DNA of 64,000 nucleotides from Flammeovirgaceae bacterium (GTDB lineage Bacteria > Bacteroidota > Bacteroidia > Cytophagales > Cyclobacteriaceae): assembly GCA_020635915.1 (NCBI GenBank), contig JACJYU010000001.1, positions 1,588,501-1,652,500 on the forward strand. Reading direction: 5' to 3'. A program made the position numbers and the translations under genes. Below the pieces are notes generated by a model. The model searched no databases. It had not been told where the DNA came from and was given only the letters and a program-made list of their open reading frames with translations. Below, one piece after another: positions 8,298-15,577 of the stretch (its first letter is position 1; every line of letters starts with the position of its first letter).

Positions 8298-9263
8298 TTA
8301 TATGGCTGGAAGGGCTATGGTATAGGTCTCGTCCCGTTTCACGGTAAGCCTGTCATCGCGCAGCCAGGGATTGTACCGCTTGAGCAATTTATAGTTCGAC
8401 CCATGGTCCAATGCAAACTCCACCAAATCGGGAACGGTGGCCGCTACCTGTACGTAGCGCATGGAATCCTGCTTGTAAAGGTGTTTCGGGCTTATCTTAA
8501 ACCCATAACGTCCGGGGTTTTCTATGATCTCTTTTATCGCCAATATCCTGAACACATACCGGGAAGTCTCCTCGTTTAGGAACAGGTCGTAATAAGAGGC
8601 CACTTTTTGTTTTTTTATGGCCCTGTCCAATCCGCTCATGCCCCTGTTATAGGAAGCGGCCACCAGGGTCCAATTGCCAAACTTTTCATAGGCCTTCTTG
8701 AAATACCTGCAAGCAGCCTCCGCGGCCTTAATGGGATCGTACCGCTGGTCAACTTCCCTGGTTATTTCCAGCCCGTTTTCCTTGCCGGCACTTTTCACAA
8801 TTTGCCAAAACCCCACGGCATTGGAGGGGGAAACCACATTGAGCAGCCCGCTCTCAATGAGTGGCAAATATTTAAAATCGTCCGGTATGCCATTTTGTTT
8901 CAAAATAGGCTCAAACTGTGGCAACCATTCGTTGGCCCTTTTTATCAGGAAAATCGTATTGCTGTGGAAATAAATATTGATTTGAAGTTCCTGGTCGATC
9001 TGTTCGCGCAGGTCCGAACGGTCCAGGGGCACCGGCTCGCCCGCAAAGCTCAATTGCCGGGGGAGGTCGTAGGAAATCGCGGTTATGGGGCCGTCTTCCT
9101 CGGCCATGGTGCCAGGTGGCATGCCCGGATTGTTTTCCATATCCATCCTTTTCTCCAGGCGGTCTATCCTATTGTTGATAAACACGACCAGGAACAATAG
9201 CACCGCCAATCCCATGGCCACCAACAACTCAATACGGTATTTCTTCATGAATCCTTCCATCAC
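8298..9263 (-). CDS. Membrane-anchored lytic transglycosylase
   Basis: This 321-residue protein has one N-terminal transmembrane helix (about residues 11-30) and a periplasmic SLT domain. The catalytic glutamate is Glu137 in LPLIESGLL, followed by the family motifs AVGFWQIV and VAASYNRGMSG. It should cut murein glycan strands with formation of anhydro-muramic ends. The C-terminal part resembles the tail of MltD-type proteins before the LysM repeats, but no LysM repeat is present. It starts 9 bases after the LOG gene ends. Confidence 0.88.
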   Translation of the reverse strand: MMEGFMKKYRIELLVAMGLAVLLFLVVFINNRIDRLEKRMDMENNPGMPPGTMAEEDGPITAISYDLPRQLSFAGEPVPLDRSDLREQIDQELQINIYFHSNTIFLIKRANEWLPQFEPILKQNGIPDDFKYLPLIESGLLNVVSPSNAVGFWQIVKSAGKENGLEITREVDQRYDPIKAAEAACRYFKKAYEKFGNWTLVAASYNRGMSGLDRAIKKQKVASYYDLFLNEETSRYVFRILAIKEIIENPGRYGFKISPKHLYKQDSMRYVQVAATVPDLVEFALDHGSNYKLLKRYNPWLRDDRLTVKRDETYTIALPAI

Positions 9264-9272
9264 ACTTTTGAA

Positions 9273-10013
9273 TTAAAAATTGGGCACCAGTAAATATTTG
9301 GAATAAAAATCATCAATCACCTTCACGGCCTCCCCGGGCGTGTCCACCAGGTTGATCAAATCCATGTCCTTTATATCAATCATTTTTTCACCGACCAGGG
9401 TGCCTGTAAACCAATCCAACATCCCTCCCCAAAATTCCTTGCCCACCAAAACAATGGGGAAGCGCCCAATCTTTTGGGTCTGGATTAGGGTGATCGCCTC
9501 GGTGAGTTCGTCCAGCGTGCCAAAGCCGCCCGGCATCACAATATACCCTTGCGAATATTTCACAAACATCACCTTCCGCACAAAGAAGTAATCAAACGAA
9601 ATCAACTTCTCCGGATCGATATAAATATTCCCCTTTTGCTCATGCGGCAGAAAAATGTTGAGCCCCACGCTTTTTCCCCCGGCCTCGTGCGCCCCCTTGT
9701 TGCCTGCCTCCATGATCCCCGGCCCCCCGCCCGTGATGACGCCATACCCATGCTGTACCAGTTTAAAGGCAATTTCCTCCGCAATTTTATAATGGGGGTG
9801 GCCCGGAAGCGTGCGGGCAGAACCAAATATGGTAACGCAAGGGCCTATTTTGGACAACTTTTCAAACCCTTGCACAAACTCAGACATCACTTTGAAGATC
9901 ACCCAGGAGTCTGAACTCTTGATCTCCGTCCAATCCTTGTCTTTGAATGCCTTTCTGATCTTGTGTTCTTCGTCTGCCGATGGGGCCTTTTCCATTTCGT
10001 CTGCCATTCGCAT
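9273..10013 (-). CDS. LOG family protein (TIGR00730, nucleotide 5'-monophosphate nucleosidase-like)
   Basis: With the ATG at 10013 the protein has 246 residues. It shows the LOG motifs GGGPGIMEAGNKGA and PGGFGTLDELTEA, which bind the ribose-phosphate of AMP or related nucleotides. Characterised members cleave the N-glycosidic bond of (cytokinin) nucleoside monophosphates. I reject the 23-residue upstream extension because the family starts near the acidic MADEMEK segment. It is the first gene of a leftward run ending at PNP, so a role in purine nucleotide turnover fits the neighbours, as an inference. Confidence 0.88.
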   Translation of the reverse strand: MRMADEMEKAPSADEEHKIRKAFKDKDWTEIKSSDSWVIFKVMSEFVQGFEKLSKIGPCVTIFGSARTLPGHPHYKIAEEIAFKLVQHGYGVITGGGPGIMEAGNKGAHEAGGKSVGLNIFLPHEQKGNIYIDPEKLISFDYFFVRKVMFVKYSQGYIVMPGGFGTLDELTEAITLIQTQKIGRFPIVLVGKEFWGGMLDWFTGTLVGEKMIDIKDMDLINLVDTPGEAVKVIDDFYSKYLLVPNF

Positions 10014-10115
10014 ATTGTTTTGATTTGCTAATATAAGGCCATTACAAACCAGGCGATAACATTGAGGGAAGTAATTCGGCATTGATCAAAAGCAGGCGTG
10101 CCGTAGGTTTTCCCC

Positions 10116-11021
10116 TCAGGCCAATAAATCCCTTAGGGCGCCCTCCAAGTGGGCATGCTTAAATTCAAAGCCTTGCCTTTGGGCCTTTTGGGAGGAAACC
10201 AGGCTTCCTTTGAGCACCAATTCGGACATTTCGCCCAGCATTAATTTTAAAATGAAGCCCGGGACATTGGGTGCCCACAAAGGCTTGCGCAATACCCTGG
10301 CAATGGCTTCCACCATTTCCCTATTGTCGACAGGGGCCGGGGCCACTGCATTGTATGCCCCGTGCATCGTTTCCTCCTCTATTGCCTTGATGAACAGCCT
10401 GCACACATCGTCAATATGTACCCAGCTCAAGACCTGGTTGCCGGGGCCCAGTGGCGAGCCTATGCACCACCTGACCGGCCAGGCCATTTCCGGCAATGCC
10501 CCACCTCGCCCGCTGAGCAAAATGCCGATACGGATTTTCACTACGCGAATGCCAAGGGCCGAAAATTTGCCTGCCGCCTCCTCCCACTGCCTTACCACCT
10601 CGGCAAGGAACCCGTTTGACGGCCCATCCATTTCGGTAAAAGTCCTTTCGGGGCCACCTTCACCATAAATGCCAATGGCCGATGCCGATACAAAAGTTTT
10701 GACCTGATGGGTTTCGCGTTGCAATGTTTCATACAGCAACCCGGCCGAGCGCACCCTGCTTTCCAGGATTTCCTTCTTCCATCCTGCCGTCCACCGCTTG
10801 TCGGCAATACCGGCACCGGCCAAATGGACAATGGCCTCCGTCCCCTCCACGGCCCGGGCGTCCATCTTTCCCTGGCCCACATCCCATTGGTAGGTGGGCA
10901 CTGTCCCGGGGCGGTGGCCACGCGACAAATGGGAAACCCGGTGCCCATTTTGCCCGAGCATGGTGGTAAGCCTTGTGCCGATTAGCCCTGTGGCCCCTGT
11001 TATCAGTACATTTTTATGCAT
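10116..11021 (-). CDS. TIGR01777 family epimerase (NAD(P)-binding SDR)
   Basis: The 301-residue protein starts at the ATG at 11021 with MHKNVLITGATGLIGTRL, a Rossmann nucleotide-binding loop (GATGLIG at 8-14). SASAIGIYGE is the family's active-site-like segment, and the C-terminal DUF1731-type region contains WAPNVPGFILKLMLGEMSELVLKGS-like sequence around residues 250-275. The E. coli relative is YfcH; the substrate of the family is unknown. The upstream open frame lacks similarity. The gene diverges from the coiled-coil protein gene at 11065. Confidence 0.9.
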   Translation of the reverse strand: MHKNVLITGATGLIGTRLTTMLGQNGHRVSHLSRGHRPGTVPTYQWDVGQGKMDARAVEGTEAIVHLAGAGIADKRWTAGWKKEILESRVRSAGLLYETLQRETHQVKTFVSASAIGIYGEGGPERTFTEMDGPSNGFLAEVVRQWEEAAGKFSALGIRVVKIRIGILLSGRGGALPEMAWPVRWCIGSPLGPGNQVLSWVHIDDVCRLFIKAIEEETMHGAYNAVAPAPVDNREMVEAIARVLRKPLWAPNVPGFILKLMLGEMSELVLKGSLVSSQKAQRQGFEFKHAHLEGALRDLLA

Positions 11022-11035
11022 ATATGGATAATTGC

Positions 11036-11043
11036 TAGCTTTG
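11036..11043 (+). promoter_or_regulatory. Putative -7 element TAGCTTTG
   Basis: TAGCTTTG is an exact TAnnTTTG match, 21 bases before the ATG at 11065 in the 43-base divergent gap. The matching -33 position holds only a T-rich run (about 11011-11015), so this is a moderate call. Confidence 0.5.
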
Positions 11044-11064
11044 ACCAAGTAATATACTAACAGT

Positions 11065-11763
11065 ATGGGCCGAAATAAGTTTGAACCAATTGCCTTCCTC
11101 CTTTTGCTCAGCCTGGCGGCAATGGGGCAAAAGGTAACCACGGAACCGCGATCGCAAAAGGTGAACGGGGAAGAAAGTGAAGGTTTTTCCACCACCCTGG
11201 AGGGAAAAAGGGACGATGTGGCCATTGCCTGGAATAAATTCCTCAAGGATTATGGAAAAATAAAGCAAGGCACAAGTGCTGCCAGCATCAGCGGGCCGGC
11301 CTTGGGCGGAACCGTATATAAAACAGGGACACTCTATGCCGACATCAAAGGCGAGGGCGAAAGCACCCTGGTGTGGCTTGGCATAAAGGATGGCGAGTGG
11401 GAGGTAAACGATATTGGCATTGTAAAAAAGGATTTGGAAAAGGAGGTTTACCGGTTTGGCATTCAATACTACAGGGACAAGATACAAGCCCAAATCGATG
11501 AGGCCCAGTGGGCGTTGGATGCCACCACAAGGCAATCGCAGCGGTTGGCAAACCAAAACAAGGATCTAACGATCCAACTGGGCAACAACGAACAAGAGAA
11601 GGTAAAATTGGAGGAGCGCCTTCAGGCCAACACGTTGGAACATGCGGTATTGCTGCAAAAAATCGAAAACAACAAACACGCACAAGACTCCGTGGCCCAG
11701 GCGGGGGAGAAAATCAAAAAGGTAATAGAACTTCACAAGGAAAGGCAGCGAAAGGTAAACTGA
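11065..11763 (+). CDS. Exported coiled-coil protein of unknown function
   Basis: I do not recognise this 232-residue protein. It has a signal peptide (MGRNKFEPIAFLLLLSLAAMG), a middle region of mixed strands and turns (residues 25-120), and a long heptad-like C-terminal part from about residue 130 to the end, rich in Gln, Glu, Lys and Asn, that should form a coiled coil. It converges with the MoxR gene, leaving 56 bases without a clear terminator. Confidence 0.7.
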   Translation: MGRNKFEPIAFLLLLSLAAMGQKVTTEPRSQKVNGEESEGFSTTLEGKRDDVAIAWNKFLKDYGKIKQGTSAASISGPALGGTVYKTGTLYADIKGEGESTLVWLGIKDGEWEVNDIGIVKKDLEKEVYRFGIQYYRDKIQAQIDEAQWALDATTRQSQRLANQNKDLTIQLGNNEQEKVKLEERLQANTLEHAVLLQKIENNKHAQDSVAQAGEKIKKVIELHKERQRKVN

Positions 11764-11819
11764 ACCTTTGCCGTGTGGAAACCATTCCGGAAGGAGGGCC
11801 CTGGTCAAAAGGCCGCCCC

Positions 11820-12809
11820 TTATTTATTGATAGGGACTTTCGTAAGCAGCACCTTGATGATGTCAGCGGTGCGCACATTGTCGGCCTCTGCTTCGTAGTT
11901 TAGGATGATGCGGTGGTTGAGCACGTCAAGTGCGATCTCCTTAATATCTTCCGGCAGTACATAGTCACGTCCCTCCAGGTAGGCCATTGCCTTTGATGCC
12001 AGGTTCAGGTTAATGCTGGCCCTGGGCGATGCCCCAAATTGAATGTACTGTGCCTCATGGTCCAGTTTGTATTCTTTCGGGTGCCGTGTGGCAGACACCA
12101 GTTCGATGATGTATTTCTCCAATGACTCCGAAATTTTGACATTATTGACTTCTTTTCGGATGGCAAAAATATCTTCCTTGGTAAGGATCGGGTTTACCTT
12201 ATAATCAAACTGCATGTTCGATATCCTCCTCATGATCTCCAGTTCATTTTCCTTGGAAGGGTAGTCCACGAATACCTTCATCATAAACCGGTCAATCTGG
12301 GCTTCGGGCAACGGGTAGGTCCCTTCGTTCTCCACCGGGTTCTGTGTGGCCATTACCAAAAAGGGCCTGTCAAGGTTAAAAGAAGTTTCCCCGATGGTGA
12401 CTTGTTTTTCCTGCATGGCCTCCAGCAATGCCGACTGCACTTTTGCCGGGGACCGGTTGATCTCGTCTGCCAGAATGATGTTGGCAAATATGGGGCCTTT
12501 CTTTACCTCAAACTTTCCTTCCTTTTGGTTGTAGATCATGGTGCCCACCAGGTCGGCAGGCAACAGGTCGGGGGTAAATTGGATGCGTGCAAAATCCAGG
12601 TGCAATACCTGCGCCACCGTGCTAATGGTAAGCGTTTTGGCAAGCCCAGGCACCCCTTCCAGCAAAATATGGCCATTGGTAAACAGGCCCACCATCAGCC
12701 GGTTGACCATATACTCCTGGCCTACTACCACTTTTGCCACTTCCGCATATACCTGTTTTACCTTTTGGGCATGCCCTTGTTGTACCTCTGTTTCCATCTC
12801 AAACGCCAT
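11820..12809 (-). CDS. MoxR family AAA+ ATPase
   Basis: This 329-residue protein carries Walker A GVPGLAKT (52-59), Walker B IILADEINR with the following sensor region MATQNPVENEGTYPLPEAQ, and the arginine finger region QIDRFMM. MoxR ATPases are thought to act as chaperones that activate metal- or VWA-domain partners. Such genes usually sit beside DUF58 and VWA-domain genes; neither is present here, as the neighbours are a convergent coiled-coil gene and a divergent phosphoesterase gene. Confidence 0.93.
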   Translation of the reverse strand: MAFEMETEVQQGHAQKVKQVYAEVAKVVVGQEYMVNRLMVGLFTNGHILLEGVPGLAKTLTISTVAQVLHLDFARIQFTPDLLPADLVGTMIYNQKEGKFEVKKGPIFANIILADEINRSPAKVQSALLEAMQEKQVTIGETSFNLDRPFLVMATQNPVENEGTYPLPEAQIDRFMMKVFVDYPSKENELEIMRRISNMQFDYKVNPILTKEDIFAIRKEVNNVKISESLEKYIIELVSATRHPKEYKLDHEAQYIQFGASPRASINLNLASKAMAYLEGRDYVLPEDIKEIALDVLNHRIILNYEAEADNVRTADIIKVLLTKVPINK

Positions 12810-12940
12810 ATTTCAATGCTTTAACCCTTAATTTTAGCGCAATATTAAAGAATTAGGTTCAAAATAATTATAAATGGAAGGAATCGGATTTAAAGGATGC
12901 GCCTGGGTGTTATCCCCTATTACATTGACCATGCCCTTTC

Positions 12941-13618
12941 ATGCCCAAAACTTTTGTTATCGGTGATATTCACGGCTCCCACCGCGCATTGTTGCAATGT
13001 TTTGAAATTTCAGGGTTTGATTTTCAAAAGGACACCCTCATCTGCCTGGGGGACGTGGTGGACGGATGGCCCGGCACCTGCCAGTCCATAAGCCTCCTTC
13101 TGCAGGCCCGCCATTTGATTTACATCAAGGGCAACCACGATTTTTGGGCCCTTGACTGGATGGAAACAGGATATGCCAACGAGGCCTGGCTCGCGCAGGG
13201 GGGACAGGCCACCATCCACTCCTATGGCAAAAGTGTGCCCCAGGGCCACATCCAGTTGCTAAGGAACGCCCTTCCCTACTATGTCCTCCACAATCAATTA
13301 TTTGTGCATGCCGGGATTGATATCAATAAGCCCATGGACAAACAGGATGCCCATGACCTATTCTGGGGTAGGGATTTTGCAAGGCTGGCCAAGGCACAAC
13401 ACGGTACGCGAAGGCGCCTCACCTCCTATGAGGCTGTCTTTATCGGCCATACCCCGGTCATGGAAGGCAAGCCTGTACAGTATTGCGAAGTGTGGATGAT
13501 GGACACGGGCGCGGGATGGTCGGGGAGGCTCTCAATGATGAACATCAATACCGGGGAATGCTTTGTGAGCGATCCGGTGCCTGAATTGTACCCCGGCATC
13601 AAAGGCCGGGAAAACTAA
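12941..13618 (+). CDS. Calcineurin-like metallophosphoesterase
   Basis: This 225-residue protein has the metal-binding signature in order: GDIHG (8-12), GDVVDG (37-42), GNHD (64-67), then HAGID and IGHTPVM. It belongs to the bacterial PP1-like serine/threonine phosphatase or ApaH-like group, with two metals at the active site. The substrate may be a phosphoprotein or a dinucleotide. There is no signal peptide. Its stop codon overlaps the stop of the convergent exonuclease gene by four bases (13615-13618). Confidence 0.9.
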   Translation: MPKTFVIGDIHGSHRALLQCFEISGFDFQKDTLICLGDVVDGWPGTCQSISLLLQARHLIYIKGNHDFWALDWMETGYANEAWLAQGGQATIHSYGKSVPQGHIQLLRNALPYYVLHNQLFVHAGIDINKPMDKQDAHDLFWGRDFARLAKAQHGTRRRLTSYEAVFIGHTPVMEGKPVQYCEVWMMDTGAGWSGRLSMMNINTGECFVSDPVPELYPGIKGREN

Positions 13619-14985
13619 AATTCGATCACTTCCGCCCCCCGTGGGTTGACCAGGTAGGAGTTGACCAGGTTTTGCACAGTCCTGTTTTCCCTACCCATTT
13701 CAATAAACCTTTTTGCGGATTCAAAGTCCGCCAGGGCTTCATGTTTATGGATAAACCCATGCCCTATATACGCCCCGTTTTCCACCAGCACCAGGGAGCG
13801 CTCATTGTTTTTCCTGCCCTTCCCGATGATGGCCAGGGAATTGGCCGGCCCGGAAAACGACCCTGTTGCGGCCCGTGTCCTTTTATTGTATTGGCCGGGT
13901 GGCACCACGCCCATGCACGCCCCCTTGCATTCACCGGTCTGGTAGCTAAAGCACAGGCCCTTGGCGAGTTGTAGCCCGGACAATTTTGGGCACAAGTCGA
14001 ATTCCCTCACTTTTTCCCACATAAAGTTCCATGCATCGCCTTTTGAACTAAAGCTTATCAATGGCCTTGTGCCGCGCTTGACCACGCTTATGCCAAACCT
14101 TAAATAGCCAGCCCTGTCCTCATAACCATACACTCCCCACACTTCCGTCCGTTGTTTCTGTGCCAAATTATACTTAGGCCACAGCCTGCCAATCTCCTGT
14201 GATTCCAAAATCAGGGCGATCAATTCACTTCCTGTAAGCTCATATCGGATATGGTGGATTTCGTTCCTGATGTTGGAGCGGTTCCACTCACGTGCGGTGC
14301 CCGTAAAATGGCCGGCTATCCTTTTTTTGATATTAACGGCCTTGCCTACATATATTACATGGCCGCGTGCATCCATAAAATAATATACGCCCGCTTTGGC
14401 AGGAAGCCCATCAAAGTCTTCTTTGGGGAGGTTGGGGGGCAGGATCGTTTCACCGGAGTTCCGTTTAAGTGCCTTTTCGATCGCCCCTCCGGTGTCGCGC
14501 TTCAGCAAAAGGTCAAAAATCCTTGAAGTGGCCTCGGCATCACCGCCAGCCCTGTGGCGGTTGTGGATTTCCACGCCAAGGCTTGCCGCCATCCTTCCCA
14601 GGCTGTAGGACCCCAGGCCGGGGATGATCTTCCTGCCCAGCCTCACCGTGCACAATTTTTTGGCGCTCCAGCTAATGCCTACTTCTTCAAACTCATTTTT
14701 TAAAAAGCTATAATCAAAGTGGGCGTTGTGCGCAACAAAAACCCTACCCTTGAGTTGCTCGTGTACCTCATCCGCCACTTCTGCAAATGAGGGCGACTCT
14801 TTTACCATTTCATAGTTGATGCCGGTGAGGCCGGTTATAAACTGCGGGATGCTCCTGCCGGGATTGATAAGGGTGTGGTAATGGTTGGTGACCCGCATCC
14901 CATCATGATGGTAAATCGCAATTTCCGTGATGCGGTGGTTGCCCGCATACCCACCGGTGGTTTCTATGTCTACAATGGCATACAT
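13615..14985 (-). CDS. DnaQ-type 3'-5' exonuclease fused to GIY-YIG nuclease domain
   Basis: From the ATG at 14985 the protein has 456 residues. Residues 1-165 form a DEDDh exonuclease: Asp6 and Glu8 in VDIETTGG, Asp91 in HNAHFDY, and His144/Asp149 in HRAGGDAEAT. Residues about 192-275 form a UvrC-like GIY-YIG nuclease (AGVYYF then VIYVGKA, Arg in KKRIAGHF). The C-terminal part has a cysteine group (LCFSYQTGECKGACMG) like that after the UvrC nuclease domain. Such fusions resemble the Cho/UvrC-related repair proteins. The 33-codon upstream extension lacks similarity. Confidence 0.9.
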   Translation of the reverse strand: MYAIVDIETTGGYAGNHRITEIAIYHHDGMRVTNHYHTLINPGRSIPQFITGLTGINYEMVKESPSFAEVADEVHEQLKGRVFVAHNAHFDYSFLKNEFEEVGISWSAKKLCTVRLGRKIIPGLGSYSLGRMAASLGVEIHNRHRAGGDAEATSRIFDLLLKRDTGGAIEKALKRNSGETILPPNLPKEDFDGLPAKAGVYYFMDARGHVIYVGKAVNIKKRIAGHFTGTAREWNRSNIRNEIHHIRYELTGSELIALILESQEIGRLWPKYNLAQKQRTEVWGVYGYEDRAGYLRFGISVVKRGTRPLISFSSKGDAWNFMWEKVREFDLCPKLSGLQLAKGLCFSYQTGECKGACMGVVPPGQYNKRTRAATGSFSGPANSLAIIGKGRKNNERSLVLVENGAYIGHGFIHKHEALADFESAKRFIEMGRENRTVQNLVNSYLVNPRGAEVIEF

Positions 14986-15038
14986 GCTCTTGGTCAAAAT
15001 TAGGGTTTGACAATTGCAGTTAAAAGCGGAAATTGAAT

Positions 15039-15046
15039 CAAAATTA
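15039..15046 (-). promoter_or_regulatory. Putative -7 element TAATTTTG (one of two copies)
   Basis: On the minus strand TAATTTTG at 15046-15039 matches TAnnTTTG, 53 bases before the exonuclease start. An identical copy lies at 15002-14995, only 9 bases before the ATG, which is too near for a normal leader. No -33 TTTG is evident for either copy. Confidence 0.3.
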
Positions 15047-15138
15047 CACCACGAAACCGCCATTGGGATTGTATTGCACCTCATCGGTCAGGCTATTCAC
15101 GGGCGGTCCGAATGACTATTAAATACAATATTCAAACC

Positions 15139-15486
15139 ATGAATGGAATTGTTCGTTTTCTTTTATCCGGCCTGGCGGTTTTGCTCACCGCCTACCTCCT
15201 GCCCGGGGTGCACGTGGAGCATTATGGCTATGCCCTGCTCGTGGCCGCGGTTTTGTCTTTGGCCAACGCCATCGTAAGGCCCATATTGGTGGTGCTCACC
15301 ATCCCCATTACCATTTTCACGCTGGGGTTGTTCCTGCTGGTGATCAATGCCTTGATCATCATGATGGTGGATTATTTTGTGCCAAAATTCGATATCGATG
15401 GGTTTTGGTGGGCGCTGGCCTTCAGCCTCATATTATCCATCTTCAACAGCATGTTTGCCGAAATGTCAAAACCCAAAAACCGATAA
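15139..15486 (+). CDS. PF04020 (phage holin 4 superfamily-like) small membrane protein
   Basis: I place the start at the ATG at 15139 (MNGIVRFLLSGLAVL), giving 115 residues; an in-frame ATG lies nine codons upstream. Four hydrophobic segments and the conserved stretch LANAIVRPILVVLTIP followed by ITIFTLGLF identify the PF04020 family. Although named after mycobacteriophage holins, these are widespread chromosomal proteins of unknown role. No phage gene is nearby. Confidence 0.85.
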   Translation: MNGIVRFLLSGLAVLLTAYLLPGVHVEHYGYALLVAAVLSLANAIVRPILVVLTIPITIFTLGLFLLVINALIIMMVDYFVPKFDIDGFWWALAFSLILSIFNSMFAEMSKPKNR

Positions 15487-15577
15487 TTTTCCGCAAGGAC
15501 GCGGTATTTCCCATTCATAAAAACAATGGGGCCGGTGGCCATGCATTTTTCGTTCACCTTATACCTACACGAATACC

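Noticed and set aside
12874..12966. 30-codon plus-strand frame ahead of the metallophosphoesterase
   Set aside because: It overlaps the phosphoesterase start, shows no regulatory codon pattern, and nothing suggests a leader peptide.
15139..15486. Phage holin as evidence for a prophage
   Set aside because: PF04020 proteins are common chromosomal membrane proteins and no other phage gene is near.
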